The notes under the pieces: generated by a model
What the model was told of the DNA's origin: nothing
Seen by the model: the letters and a program-made list of their open reading frames with translations, nothing else
Database searches by the model: none
Source of the DNA: Vesta saturnalis
Taxonomy: Eukaryota > Arthropoda > Insecta > Coleoptera > Lampyridae
Length of the DNA: 64,000 bases
Direction of reading: 5' to 3'
Assembly: GCA_036346205.1 (NCBI GenBank)
Contig: JARFJB010002198.1
Span: 2,655,001-2,719,000 of the forward strand
Shown: positions 10,971-24,902 of the stretch, in pieces
Layout: each line of letters begins with the position of its first letter
Position numbering within the stretch: position 1 is the stretch's first letter
Program-made: the position numbers and the translations under genes

Positions 10971-13920
10971 TTACCTCCATTTCTAAATGGGTTTCTGATT
11001 TCCAAGGTTTTGCTTCTTAGGGTATAAGTAAACCAGCCCTTCTGTTGCAGTGATGTTAAGCATCGTCATCACTGCACCAACCCCGGACCAGCCGGACGAC
11101 CAACCAGCTACACCCACCTACTCGGCGATTGTCGCAGAACCAACTATCCGTCGACCTAAAACCTTATCGAGTACCTTACCCCACATTGACACTATTACAC
11201 ATCCATACTCTTTTATTTGCGTCGTAGATAACGATATCCAAGCCTAAGTTATACTCTATGTTATTACCAATCATAGAGTGATTAAAGGTATAGGGATCAT
11301 ATCCAAGACTACAAACAAACATACCTTCCCTTTGGGGCTAATTATAAACCCAAAGGCGACCCACGACAACCTACTTTTATTGCTTCCCAAGCATTAAACT
11401 ACCTACAAGCAGATAGAGCATAACGCTGAGTAGTATCTTTGGCGAAACTTACTGATCCACCACCTGTAAATCCGTCGCTCAATCAAAATGTAACAACTGC
11501 GGAGAGCATTCTCAACATATTCCTCCCAACGTCAGAAGAGTCTCACACACGCCAGACTGATACCGAACCCCTCATAATCAAAACCTTCCTACATATATGC
11601 ACTTTTCGAGTTTTTGCCACCGAGATATCACTCTATTAATCAGAAATTCCTTGTCATCCACCCGATTTTAACTACTTCGAATTCATTGCTGTCACGGTGC
11701 ACTTCCTTATTGCAGCTATATTCTATCCATATCCTAGATGACTTTAATGTTCTTCGAACACAATTAGGTGACCCCTCGATCAATATGAATAGGGTTCATT
11801 TCTACTCAGCTTCATCGCGCTTGCCTCTCTTAAGCATTCTACCCTATCTACCATCTACTCTATAACTACATAAGCTCTTATCATTTACATCTGCTGGTGA
11901 AAACTTCATTTTGTTCAGAATCCACAGCACCTCCAACTTGGACTGGAATGCCTTCTACGAACACATCTCCAACCACATTCCCACACCCGGCCTTCTTAAA
12001 CCCCCAGATGTAGAGAGAGCCATCCACGATGTAACTTCCATTATATTAGATACGGTCGAATCTCTCACACAACATAACGTGAACTAGATCAAAGAGAAAA
12101 GGTGAATCTCTGTCAATTCTTACGATTTAGGACTCTGTCTGTCAAGATAGCCGTTTCAACGCCTTAATGTAGCGAGAAATCAATTGACACACTGAAAAAT
12201 CCTGGTCAAAAGTTGAATTTCAATTTGACTACTGCAAAGGTTAGCTCTCTGGCCCTCTTGGCCTTCATATGTAAGCTATCTTTAGACCATCCTCCGTTTA
12301 GCGTGTTTAAAGAGCAACTAGAAAACTCACCATGAACTCTTCTGCAACATGAACGTTCCCGAAGTCCAATTGCATAACGTATACCCTTGCTGTGCTCCCA
12401 TCACTCCCAACTAATCTTACGATGCCTACTCGGTTAAGCCTTAAACTGACCAACAGTCAATATTTACATGTATTACACTGTCTAACCCTCCGCCGATTTT
12501 CAAATTTGATTCCACCATCATGCTCCCAAAACCTCACTCTCTCTTCTTCCTATAGATCTAATTTCCTCTTAAGCTGTTTTTGAAAATAATTTGAACAGAT
12601 TTCAGCCAAACGGCTTGGAAAGTATATAGAAACCAACAATCTTCTTCCTGAAACGAATTCAGCTTTAGCGTGCATTTAATCACTAACAATGCAATCTGAA
12701 TGTTTTTCTGAACATTAACATTTACAGCGTGTCGCACGCAGAACTTATTGACCAAACCCGAAACCTAGGTATGCCAGCCCAATACTCTAAGCTCCTGCTT
12801 TGTCTTTTACTAAACGATCAGTACGAATTAAAGTAAGAAACGCCTTTTCCAAACCATCACAACCCACAGCATGCGTACAATAAGGTTCTGCTTTAGTCTA
12901 TCCTGTACATCTTTTTGCTTATACCAACTGTTTTAGAACATAGTATCTATTTGGAGCAGTTTAAGGATGACACTGCTTTCTCGATAGAAACCCAATTTAT
13001 TTCACCATTATTACACATAATTAAAATACTTAGCTTTTGGGTTTTAAATAGTGTTTTTTATATTTATATTTTACATAAATCTATAAGTTTCGCTAACAAT
13101 TACCGTCCTTAGTAGTGGTAATATCTTTAAAAATTGTTTAAGAACGTATAAATTTATGTAAAATAGAAAAATATGTCATTTAAAAATTCAAATTTCCCCA
13201 AATATCCGAACGAAATGTCGTATTTACTCTCATCAATCCAAGAAGAAGTGACATACCTGGGAATCCTTTTCACTAAAACTGGTTTCCCGATGTACAAAAA
13301 CACTAGGGAGGGTACGAAACCGCTCAAACCTACTGGGAGATCTTTGGGGTCCTACAAGGGGTTGCCACCCCAAAATAATACAAGATCTGCATTCGCCTTG
13401 TAATAGATTATGGAGCTCTCTTGTACACAAACATCACACGAGGTTACCTTTTCATCATTGTTTCCTGTGAATGCCGAATCCTTAGACGTATACACAGGCT
13501 TTACTACAAATACCCCAAAAATATCAGTATACAAGCTATCATTCTAGCCACAACGGGTAGAATACAAACTTTAGAAAGAAAGAGAAGGACCTTCGGTGAA
13601 TAACCCTACCACAGAGTTCCTTACGTCACATTACAGCTACTCCACCTTGACCACCTCACCAGAAGATTCCATGCTAATACTCCTTACAAACTCTTTACTC
13701 CTTACGTCTACCTGATGATGACCAACTCTTGGACAAAGATAGCGAATATGCAATAACCGCATACACCCGCACGTACATTAAACTAAGTTGGAAACTGCTC
13801 ACCCACACATCCCTCACAGTAAAATTCGATCTAAGTAACTGAATAACCAAAATTAATAAAAACACATAATGTAATCAGTAAAATACCACAAACACATCGC
13901 TACTACACCAACAATAAAAG
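10971..13920 (+). mobile_element. Decayed copy 2 of second LINE family
   Basis: The 5-prime leader (10971-11050, TTTCTGATTTCCAA...) matches 37025-37110 of copy 3. Downstream fragments follow the same order: endonuclease-end region (about 11930-12080, NSTSNLDWNAFYEHIS-like), a CAPITP block at 12390, the YLGILFTKTGF block at 13248-13280, then the connection region (13330-13600) and a shared 3-prime end (ACACCAACAATAA, about 13905). It is heavily broken, with no usable frame. It retains a YLGILF junction that is missing in copy 3, which helps place the deletion there. Confidence 0.7.
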
Positions 13921-13929
13921 TATTACTAG

Positions 13930-16314
13930 AATATGTAAATAATTGATATTCTAAGTTTTTATTTTTACCCGCTAAAATCATAACACCGATTTCAATCCCT
14001 TAGTGGAGTATTATTAAGTATATTCCATTCTGACTTGTTTTTTATTTGAACATGTTTTGGATTTAGTTTCCTGTAGCGGTGTTATATTTGTCAAAATCTA
14101 ATTTCCCGAGACCACTCTAAACACATTGTCTAACTTCTGTCCTCTTGGGAGGTGAATTTTTCGATATTCCTTTTGAGAACCGTCCCTTTGAAATTGTTCT
14201 AGTCCTTCTTGCAATTCCTAACTGTTCGAAAAATGATAACAACGAATGTTTGATGACTAGTCAAAGAGTATAAATATTCTATACTCAAAAGTCAGCTGCT
14301 ATGTTTATTAATATATAAAGAAACTCTAATTAAACCTAGAGCTGAAAAACGTTTGAATATGGATAATCGCCACTCAGAAATAGTCCGGAGAATTCGTAGC
14401 TGGGGCCCCAAGAAGGAGCGGCTACAAAAGTACGTGAAATGGATATTTAATTGCAATCACTAAAAACGCCTATTATTAGTAATGGTGCTCATACGGTAGA
14501 AAGGCTAATTCTATAATATATTAGTGAATGCTAGAAATAAACAATAATTAATGATTCTCAAAATCTAACTATTTTGTTATGGTTGATTTTATAAATTATA
14601 TAAAACTTCCAGAGTTCGATTAATGGTTTTAATTATGGGACAAAGCTACTTAATTAGTGACGGAAGTGTATTGGGGAGATGTAGGTGACTCTCTAAGTTT
14701 AACTGATGTGAAATAGGATAGAATACCGAGAAATTAAGAATTAATGCAATTTTGAGAACAGAACTATGTTCACGGCAGTTTTAGGGACAATGCAGTAATG
14801 CCACGGTATAACAGGAATGTTGGACAGAAAACGTTAGAGATACTCTCAGTGGCGAAAGAAATATCAGTATGTTAGGATAAATATTGTCAGGGAAAGATAT
14901 TCAACCATCGGGTTCGCATGGTGATGCTGATGTTGTAGTTTCTACTAGAACTAACAATATGTTAGTGACTGTCGCCGTCTACCGATATTTCATGCAATGG
15001 TTGGTCACTACCACAAGCACGGCCTGCTAAACGACTTTCTCGTACTTGTGTGAGTAGACACCGATCAACAGCAGTATAGGCATAAATCTGAAATATCAGA
15101 TTTTACTGGTGTTAAGATTAAATACAACCTAAATTTGTATTAGGGAACTAGATTTTTAACTAAAGGAACAACTGTATAATAATTAACGAATTGCAAATTA
15201 TTCAAAATCAGAGCCGCATTTGTGCTTTATGAGCCATAGCAGGGGTGAGTGTATTTGAAGAAAGAGAGCAGAAAAATACTAGAGCTTGTGTAGAGACACT
15301 GTCTTTTTAAGAATCCGCGATAGGATTTGCGAAAAAGAGGAGAATAATTATTGGATTGCGTATCGTATGTCAGTCATTTAGGGCTTTTCTTTTGTAGTCG
15401 TACCTTGAATCCGTGAAGGTTTTCTTCTTCGACTTTTATCATTCTCGTTAAAGCGGTATCTACAGATTTTGTCAATTTAATTGATGGTGTAAGACATAAG
15501 ACAAGAGATTCAATTCATGCAGTGTCATGGTCAGGTTTGTGCTGCGGATGATTGATGCATTCACAACGGGCATATCAATCTAAAATCGGTGTGATCATTA
15601 TTTATATTTATTAATGCTTTTCTCATATATTCAAAAAACACAATATAATAAAGGAAACACGTTTAAAATATGATACATACCATTGAATTAAACCCCATAG
15701 TTATGATTAAATGTAAAAAAAGTGTTAAAAAATTCGGTTAGATTATACGAGTTATCTGGGTATACATAAATTAGTGTGAATTGATACAAGAAAGATATGC
15801 CGTTGTAATATTATTTATAAAACAAACAAGCTATAGGTACTTTATTTTAATTTATGATCATTTTGTTGTTTACGCTTGTATAACTATTTTATGCGTGCTT
15901 GTATCCTTTGATATTTTTTAATGATTTCAGTATTAAAGGAATTGTAAGGATAGTCACATTGCTACAGTAATTAGGATATTTCTAACATTCATTTCCTGTG
16001 GTTTGTACGTAAACAAATTAACTAGTGATTATTTTTAAATGTCTCATAGGTTTCAAAACGGGAAAGCATAAATAAACGTATGATTAGATGTGAATTGTAA
16101 GCCATCGTAAATAAATAATAACGTAAAAATATTTTGATTATTTGGCATACTTTTTTGGCTCAATACTCATGAATTAAACAAAACTGTTACGTTTTTTGGG
16201 TGTATATTTATATTTATTTATAAATTTAAATGTTTCAACAGAAATTACAGCTGTTTTGTTCAGTAATAAATGTTTTTGAAACATATATTAATGTCAAAAT
16301 ATTTTTATAACGTG

Positions 16315-16316
<2 letters not shown>
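13930..16316. other. Gene-poor AT-rich stretch
   Basis: I see no recognisable gene, RNA or terminal repeat. Stop codons are dense in all frames. Confidence 0.55.

Positions 16317-16360
<44 letters not shown>
16317..16360. repeat. (AT)n microsatellite
   Basis: This is an uninterrupted AT run of about 44 bp. Confidence 0.97.
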
Positions 16361-16362
<2 letters not shown>

Positions 16363-17673
16363 CTGTACACGAACATAATAATAATAGTACCTCTTTTAAT
16401 GACAATAGTTCATTTGGTTAACAGAATCAGCATTCCAACTACCGGATAAAGAAAAATCAGTCTTAAAATAAAAATTTGCGTAATGATTTGTGTCATTTGT
16501 GTTATCACAAATGACGTAAATTGACGATTTTAATATATTTGTTGTGACTGTGGATAGGTAAAAAGTAAAATATATCACATTCCTTCGTATTAAAATAATA
16601 TTAATTTGCTTAAGTGAGGACAGTTCCATTTCGTCGATGAAAAATTTCTCTAGACATAGTTAAAGAATTCCGTTCCCCGAGTTAGCGCTGCAATAATAAA
16701 TTATTACCTTTATCTCTGGTTACACGCTCAATCCACACTAGGCGACGCGTAGACTTATTAAAATAAGCGGGTTGCCAACGAAACTCGCCCAGAAGACCTT
16801 GGCTTGTAGCAAGATGCAAAATATTACTTCAAAATTCACACTTACCTAAAATAAATCTCAAAATCGATAAAATACGTCATAAGCCCCCACTACGATTGGA
16901 ATTTTTTGGTAAAAAGTAACAACGCTACTTAACGTTTGCATCAATACCAAATAACCTCAAAAATTCACTACAGCACGGATTCTGGAATGTTTCCCAATTT
17001 TAATAAACTACTCCTTGTGTATAAAATAAAACTTATTCAATTAGCATACGAATTATAATTTATTGTAATTTAAAGCAAGAGTAAAAATCTGTAATTGGGT
17101 TAAAATGGTCAATCAAAAATGCATTAATCTTTAAATTTCCTAAATTTGAATTGATTATTCGACATAAATTATAACGGCGCATCAGTTATGAGTGATCATG
17201 ACTAGACTATACCATGAAATTCTGGATTGCACGTAAGGTTCAATAGTTAGGTTAAAATCGTCAACAAAAATTTATTAAACTTTAAATTTCCCAAATCTGA
17301 ATTAATTACGTGACATAATTTATAACTATGCGTTTGTTCTTAATGAATATCTGCTTTAATAATGAATGCTTTAAAAACTTTTTTTTTTAATAGAACGGTA
17401 TAAATTTCTTTAGTAGACTCCAATAATACAGAAATAATTACTTGCTTAATAACAGAAGTAGCCGTGAACATCTGAATTATGCACCAATATGACAAAATAC
17501 CAAAAGATGTAACTGAATTTGGTGAAAGCCAAAAATTGATTGTCTCAATCTATCCAAACATTGAATCAAAGCTGCGTAAAATATCCTGAAATTATATTGC
17601 AGTCCACTGTTTAATTTTAAAAATCTGACATTAAGTAATTGTAAATCTTTAAATCACTATTTGGACTTCTGGC
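16361..17673. other. Gene-poor stretch with diverged tandem duplication
   Basis: No gene is recognised. Two segments about 145 bp apart (17090-17190 and 17235-17335) share the order GGTTAAAAT, TCAA..AAAA, TTTAAATTTCC, AAAT.TGAATT, GACATAA.TTATAAC, so they are old tandem duplicates. Confidence 0.5.
17090..17335 (+). repeat. Diverged tandem duplication (about 145-bp period)
   Basis: Two copies share many short blocks in the same order. They are diverged by substitutions and small indels. Confidence 0.6.
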
Positions 17674-19166
17674 TCATTTCGGTACAAGCTCTTGGAATCA
17701 ATCATCAGTAGGCTTGATCTCAATAAGGCGACCGGTCCAGACGGTATCCTAGCTATTGTCTTAAAGAAATGTTCCCCGAACTAGTGCCAGTCATTTCTAA
17801 GCTCTATACGATCTCTATGTCTTCTGGGGAATTCCCTTCATCGTGGAAGTTAGCAAATGTTCAACCTATTTTCAAAAAAGGCGATAAAACCGATCCCTCA
17901 AACTACCGACCAATTGCCATCACTTCCATTTTGTCTAAAATCATGGAAAAAGCCATCAATCAGCAACTGCTCACGTTCCTCGAAACTAACAAACTCCTTA
18001 GTGACCACCAATATGGGTTTAGGCAAAGTCGTTCAACAGGCGATCTTTTTTCATATGTGAACCAAGTTTGGAACAATACAGTAGAGCAGTCCGGTGAAAC
18101 AGTTGTAGTCGCTTTAGATATCTCAAAGACATTTGACCAAGTTTGGCATAAGTGTTTACTTGCCAAACTCACCTCGTTTGGGTTAAATGATACGCTGATT
18201 AACTGGGTTTCTAGTTTCCTTGATAAAAGACGAATACGTGTCGCAGTTGATGACTTTTTTTCAAAAGAAGTTAGAATTAATGCGGGCGTACCACAGGGAT
18301 CCGTTATAGCGCCTACACTTTTTCTGCTGTACATAAATGACCTTATTTCTTCAACAACTAACCCCATCCATTGCTTTGCTGACGATAGCACTCTTTACTG
18401 TAGTTCATCTCAGTTTACTCATAGGTGATAATCCACATTCTATGGCAAATCAAGAAATTAAAGCTGAAATGGAAAACAAAGACATTCAACGAATTCTCGA
18501 ATGGGGAAGCAATAGTCTAGTTAAATTTAATGCTAACAAAACTCAGTGTTGCCTTATGTCCGCCAAAAAATATCGACCATTTCCTGTTCTAAGTAGGAAT
18601 GGCTCAGTTCTTAAGTTGTCGGACTCTATTACTCTGTTGGGTATGACTGTATCTTCAAATCTTTCGACAACTCCTTCTGCTGTATAAGGCCCAAATTCGG
18701 CCTCATCTGGAATATAATTCTCACCTCTAGGTTAGTGCTCCCCAATACGCTCTCGATATTGTTGATCGTATTCAAAAGAGAGCGATTAGGCTTATAAATG
18801 ACCCGTCCTTAACTTCTCACATACAGTCCCTTGAACAAAGAAGGATGGTTTCAGTTCTTTCTTTGTATTATCGTTATTACAACGGCTATTGTGCTGTTGA
18901 ATTAAATTCTTTGATACCATCTCGGGCTATCTTTGCGAGAAATACTCAGTTCGCTCATTCACATCATCAGTATGCAGTACAAATCTCCACTTGTCGTACC
19001 AAACGGGCGCAATCCACATTTTTCTATACGGCTTCTAAACTCTGAAATGATCTCCCTAGTTCCTCTTTTCCTCTCACTTGATGCTATGAGAAAATTTAAG
19101 GTAGCTGTTCATAGGCATCTATTGGCAATTCATTATCCCTCTATCCATCCTCCTAAGTGTTCCTGA
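17674..19166 (+). pseudogene. LINE reverse transcriptase fragment (copy B)
   Basis: The open part 17769-18428 carries WKLANVQPIFKKGDKTDPSN, NYRPIAITSILSKIMEKAI, VALDISKTFDQVWH (Ala to Thr in the palm motif), VPQGSVIAPTLFLLYIND and the catalytic FADDSTLYCSS. The connection region continues in another frame (18460-18687), and the C-terminal NTQFAHSHHQYAVQISTCRT domain follows to 19166, with one TGG-to-TGA-like stop near 19045. The endonuclease is absent, so this is a dead 5-prime-truncated insertion. Confidence 0.92.
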
Positions 19167-19208
19167 GTGCTTTAGCACGATAGGCCTGTTCAGGTCCACA
19201 ATAAAAAA
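17674..19208 (+). mobile_element. LINE copy B, 5-prime truncated
   Basis: This belongs to the same family as 3097-6355, in the opposite orientation. Similarity begins at TTTCGGTACAAGCTCTTGG (17675), inside the RT domain, and runs to the common 3-prime end followed by a poly-A tail (about 19200). An internal deletion of roughly 90 bp lies at about 18665, relative to 3665-3760 of copy A. Confidence 0.9.
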
Positions 19209-19214
19209 AAAATT

Positions 19215-19655
19215 CTTTTAATCCCTATCTCGATACTGCAACCTACTATTATGCGATAATTTCTTTTCAATTTAATCTCAAATAATAGAATTGACATTCA
19301 TTTACACTACATGTAGACTCACGTGGGACTGAAAGGATCTAATCGTATGAATTTAGTTTAACACACGTTGTTCTTCTCTATGTTTGATATCTAAGCATGT
19401 AATAGCTTAGTGCATAATTAACTATCTATTTACAAAACTGTGTAAGTCTGCTCTTAAGGTCTTTGTACTTAAAGTGAATTCGAATTATGAACGTTCTTTT
19501 AAGTATCTCGTCACTGAGTAATATATTACCAGTATTTAAATTTAACTTTATTAAACTTTTATAAAATAAAAAGAAGAAGGAAAGGATTACAACGTAATTT
19601 ATTTTTTCCGTTCTATTATTATTAGAACCAAACTTGGAGATGACATATTTGGCTT
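19215..19655. other. No recognised gene
   Basis: This is AT-rich sequence between LINE copy B and the piggyBac remnant. Confidence 0.5.
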
Positions 19656-19661
19656 GGTGCG

Positions 19662-20141
19662 ATAACCAAGGGACGTGTTACTTGGATAGAACCATACCAA
19701 GGTGCAAAAAATATTGTAAAAGAAGAATATAGACGAATGATTTAGGATCATGTATTATTTTACAATTTTACAAACGCTTAATAAATTTCTGCACCAGGTC
19801 TAATGACAATATTTTTACTACACCACCGCTGTTGCACGGGCTTCTAGAAATTGACTTTAGTGGAACTGGCACGATTCGAGAAAGTCCTTTACATACCTAA
19901 CAAAACTTCTAATAAAAAAAGTTACTTTGACCACAAGGTGACTTCTGAAAACAGAATAATTGTGTTGAGATGGAATGATAGTAAGATAGTTCATATTGCG
20001 TTAAACCTATTGTTTCCATACCCATTAAAAAAGGTCACCAAGTATGGTAGAAAATTGATGAAAGAGGTCCCTGTAGATCACCCCCATATAAATGCTCAGT
20101 ATATCGCTAATATCGGTGGCGTAGATCGCTGCTCTTCTTAA
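19662..20141 (+). pseudogene. PiggyBac-type transposase fragment
   Basis: This is a remnant of a DDD transposase of the piggyBac/PGBD class. In order it has GRVTWIEPYQGAKNI, then (new frame, about 19799) SNDNIFTTPPLLHGLL, the conserved DN-FFTSP-type catalytic block, then an open stretch 19851-20141 with ENRIIVLRWNDSKIVHIA, KKVTKYGRKLMKEVPVDHP and the near-terminal IGGVDR motif. The N-terminal third and the C-terminal Cys-rich domain were not found, and at least two frame breaks exist. No TTAA-flanked inverted ends were identified. Confidence 0.8.
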
Positions 20142-20149
20142 CTATCTAA

Positions 20150-21935
20150 TAGATAATTCAGAATCCTTGTAAAATACATCATTCGCTAAATGGGTTTACA
20201 TATCAATTGTTGTATTCCTTACAACAAATGGCTATTTTTGACACGTCCGTATGTCTGAGATTGTCAGTCTGACTGCATTTTTGATCATTTATTTTCAGTC
20301 AAACAATCTGTTGTTAAAATACTTGTCTTTTGGGTTTTTTAAGTGGTGTATTTTATATTGTATATCAATTTATACGTTTCGATAACAATTACAGTTATCG
20401 TCCTCAGTAAATGGTAATACCTGTAAGAATTACTTGATATGTTAGGATAAATTGATGAAACATGAAAAAGATGAAAACACAAACATAAACCTGCTATTAG
20501 TATAACAGTTTGACAAACGTATAAAGCGAACTATGGAATCTAATTTTAGTAAAGAATAACCAAATCATTAATAAATGAAATATTATTAAACCGCCTTGAA
20601 GATGACAAATCAGAACACTCTTTAACGGACGTAGGCTAACAGTGAAAAATGTCAATCAAAAAGCAAATGATAAAAACATTCACAAATAGAAACTTGACAT
20701 ACCAATTGAAGATCTAGTCAAATCTAACAAGGAAACACAATGTAGTACGTTTAATATGATATAATTTTAATGTTAACTATATATCTTAAAAAAATTATAG
20801 TGCTGTGGTAACTTAACATATATAATTAGTAAAGTATTAATTTTCTCTCTAACCTTTAGTTCTATTTGCAAAGGATTCATATTTAATCCTTTGCCGTGTT
20901 TAGCTTGAACATTGAATTATATGAAACGTTAAAAGACACCTTACAAAAACAACTGCCTGTTGTGAATAAGATGTGCACTCAAAACACGGACAGGGCGTTA
21001 TAGTAACAGTTTAAAAGCAGACGTTATAAACAAAATCGTGGATGTAATCAATTATCAATATCTGAATACAATATCGACTGGGCTTGTAAACAGTGGACGT
21101 TGAAAACATGTTTCGAATATAACACGTTGCGTTGTTGAACTAACGCCGTTCCCTACTTTATTTTAACACAAGCGTCCTGCAAGTTAAATCCTAGCCGACG
21201 TTTCCACTGGTGACGTTATATAAATCTCGCGTGGAGTGAAGATGGACCGATCTCTAAGGATATTTTTTTAGGCTCTAAAGATGAATAAATAAATGAAGCA
21301 TTAAATATTTTAAACACATCCCAATATTTTTGCCGCCACACAATTATGTCGCCCCGTGCGTGGGGTACGTTTTGCACTGGCGTAGGATCGGCTCTGGTAA
21401 CGATCATAATAAGGCAACCAGGTTACTCAGGCATATTTAAGACGTGAACGTAAAAAAGAAGCAAAGAGTTTTTAATGTATCCGTTCTAGATTTATTTTAT
21501 TTGCACAATAATATATCTCCATGTTTGTTGTTATCCAAGGTATTGATTGAATCCAAATAAGTGGTATATAGCTTGGACATGAATTTGGAATTAACTGCAT
21601 CGTCTAGTTATCATTCAAAAGCCTTAGTCATCTTTTCGGATGGGCCTAATTTTATATGGTAGGACGTCTAGCATTTGTAATAATTTCATGATTAACGTGA
21701 ATCATGTTAATAATACCAGGTGTTTGCAGACCATCACATACTTGAGAAGAATTCCTATCATGAGAACGTTAATAAACATTAAATGTTAGCTAAATGAATT
21801 AACTACTGATACCGCGTAAGAGATTTTCAAATTTTGCATCTCCTGCAAATATTTATGATATGTAAGGCAAGGTGACGAAGTTTTCTATAATAATGGAGAT
21901 TTTAGCGAAGTGAAATCTTCTCAATGCGGATATCT
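20150..21935. other. Gene-poor AT-rich stretch
   Basis: I see nothing that I can support. A 63-codon minus frame at 21216-21407 has no motif. Confidence 0.5.
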
Positions 21936-21939
21936 TTTA

Positions 21940-22090
21940 TATCTTTACTAGCCTACCAGGCGTGCTTCTTCATGGTTTCATTTTTTTATATGAACAAAAT
22001 AATTAACACTGCCCAAAAGCGCATATATACCAAATTTCATTAAAACTGGTTCAGCCGTGTCCGAGTTCATCGAATCATCGAACACATACA
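21940..22090 (+). repeat. SINE/RTE-like 3-prime end
   Basis: The sequence ACTAGCCTACCAGGCGTGCT, followed by CCAAATTTCATTAAAACTGG and TTCAGCCGTGTCCGAGTTCA, resembles the dispersed 3-prime ends of RTE-related or SINE elements common in insect genomes. It leads directly into the microsatellite block, as the simple-repeat tails of such elements do. The family assignment is from memory of the motif only. Confidence 0.4.
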
Positions 22091-22110
22091 CGCACGCCCG
22101 CACTCACGCA

Positions 22111-22113
<3 letters not shown>

Positions 22114-22171
<58 letters not shown>

Positions 22172-22216
22172 GCACGCACGCACGCACCCACGCACGCACG
22201 CAGCATGCACGCACGA

Positions 22217-22261
<45 letters not shown>

Positions 22262-22263
22262 TC

Positions 22264-22350
<87 letters not shown>
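22114..22350. repeat. Compound (AT)n-(CGCA)n-(CA)n microsatellite
   Basis: AT dinucleotides occupy 22114-22168, ACGC tetranucleotides 22169-22216 and CA dinucleotides 22218-22350 (with a short break near 22256-22266). Cys/Val, Thr/His and Tyr/Ile frames across it are artefacts of the repeats. Confidence 0.97.
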
Positions 22351-22352
<2 letters not shown>

Positions 22353-22419
22353 ATACACGTGCGCACGTACGTACAACACACTTTTTCAGATCACGGTAAT
22401 AGGAGTCTTTGGAAAGTAA

Positions 22420-24900
22420 AGGAATTGGGTACTACAATACAATTGATATTTAGAAACACCAATTTTATCTTTCTTTGCGTACTATTTATTACACCATTAA
22501 ATTGAGATAACCCAATAAATTTTATCGCTGTTCTAGTATTTCAAAAAGAATTTTTTAAAATATGCTAATTTATCTACTAATAACGAGTTTGTGTAGACGG
22601 ACTTTCTGTGTTATCAAATCAGACTCGAGCTTCAATTTATGTAGGACGCTCATCATTTCACTAAATTTTTTCACGTGTTCATATTTTGAACGTTGATTAT
22701 TTTTTTGTTCAGGTGAGGAGGTTCTTGATCTCTGCAAGACATGCATGATATCCGTAATATACAAAAATAAACAAAACAAACAAAATAATGATGATATCAT
22801 AGGTAACAAGGTCGGTTTTATGGTGTTGGTGTTTTGTTCTGCAGAATTAAACAAGTAAAAGTTATGCGTATACAGTCAAACTCATAATTGAAAATACTTC
22901 ATGTATGGTCAAAATGAAATTAAATTCTTCATGTTCAATCTAAACAAAGCATTCATTCTTAATAACTTAATAAAAATGTTTAATTATATTAAATGTTACA
23001 TTGTATTAATCTTTTTGCATATAAAGTTTTATTACATACTACCAAAATCGGAAAAGACAGTTAAGAATTAAAAAAGTTGAATATTTATAATTGACTATTC
23101 CCATACGTGATGCCCGTTATTCATTAGTTTTGATCCTTAAGGTTATTTTAATATAAATTACTGTTTCATAATTAAAAAAAAATTAACAAGATTTTATATG
23201 GAAATTTTTTAATTTGTATTGTTTAAAATTTGGAGGTTTTAATTTATTGGCCTTTTGTGGTCGTGATCACTGAGTTTGGCTATTATAATGTTTAATATAT
23301 ACTAACTTGAGTATTTTATAATATATCGTAAATTAGTGTACGTCTGTCATTTGTGTTTTTAGCGTTTAAGAACTATGTGGTCTTTTAAGTGTGTTTAGGA
23401 GGCATTTCGTACGCACTCTTCAGGATGATAATGAACATTGTCTCAACTATATTTATACATTCAGGCAGTGTAATCTGGTTTCTGTAACTTGTAATATATA
23501 TTATTAATTAGTAATTAATAATAAGTAGTAATTTTTATTATAAGTTTGAAACATTTTTTTAGTGTTAAGCTTACTATCAAACCAAGTAATTCTGTCGACA
23601 CTATCCAAAAAATGAGTATCACATTCATGACTTTTTTTACATTTTATACAATTTAATAAAAACATGTAGTACTACGTTGTAGCACTTTTTACGACGTAAA
23701 TACACTTAAGACAATGTCACCATATGATTGTATTAAGGGGACGACAACAACATCATGAAGAAAGAATACGACTTTGTACATCAGACAATAGTCGTTGTTG
23801 GTGGTGAAAATTTCATGCAAAATAAGGTTCAGAGAGGGACGAATGCACAAGGTGTCTACAGAGTCCGACTTGTATGTCTCGAGAATATCTATCTATCTGT
23901 GCAGGTGAGTGTTGGAGCCGGTGTGGCAATCTAAGTCATAAGAAAAATGGATCAAATTTTTTTTCTAAGGAGCTTTTCAAGCGAACAGCTAAAGTCGAGA
24001 GAAGTTGTAAAATAGATTCACCATGTTTTTACACTTATCTACCATGAGGGAGCGAAAATACAACTCATCACTAAGAAGCAGAGTAAGGTACTTGAACTTT
24101 TGAACCCTGCAGTTAGTAACTTTTAATTCTAAATTATTTGTAATAATAGCATTTGTGTATGGCAAACATGTCACATTGCACAGGTATTCCCAGAAAAGTG
24201 CGAAGGCACCTTGCTCATGATAACATCTGGCTCTATAGAAGATCATCTCACACCGTTGTAGGGGTGTAAAAACCGACATTTTATACCAGGAGGCTTCCTA
24301 TGTTATATTTGTAGTAAATCTCTTAACGTCGATAGTCCAATGAAAAGCTGTATTAGCGGAGATAAAAAAGTGTTGGAGGAGTTTCCAAAAGAAATATCTA
24401 TTAGATAGGATTAGAGTATTATTTCGGTATGGACGAAACCATCATATGTATGATTATCGTTAAAAAGGGGAATGAAGAACATCATCTAGCGTATTGATAA
24501 TTGTGAACTTGATAATTTATAGATTATAATTATAAAGTTTGGATCAATATTTGTTTTGACGAACCGTTGTCAGGAACTAAACTTAGCATTATACATAACC
24601 AGCTTATACCTATGACAGCAGTTTAATATGAGTTAAACCTTGCTACTTCACACGGAATAAGAATTATTGAAGTCACGATCGAGGTTATGAGTAGTGCATA
24701 ACCTCGATTTCGACGTCGATGTTCTAGAGCACCAACTGGTAGTCACAGTGTTACGAGTGCGTCTTTCTACGAAGGGGGAATCGATTTTTTAAAAATCAGC
24801 AGAGGTAAAGAGTATTTGGACTGTTTACAACACGTAAGTTACGTAGAATAATCCAAGAATTCGCTACAATCAGTATATATATTTTCTCGCACTGCGGCGT
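22420..24900. other. Gene-poor AT-rich stretch
   Basis: No family was recognised. A 94-codon minus frame (22570-22854) and a 96-codon minus frame (23989-24279, MSVFTPLQRCEMIFYRARCY...) are the longest. The latter has a less biased composition but no motif I know. Confidence 0.45.
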
Positions 24901-24902
24901 TT

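Noticed and set aside
22057..22419. Thr/His, Cys/Val and Tyr/Ile repeat proteins
   Set aside because: Direct translation of CA, ACGC and AT microsatellites.
23989..24279. 96-codon minus frame
   Set aside because: Somewhat protein-like composition, but no motif and no flanking exons that I could link.
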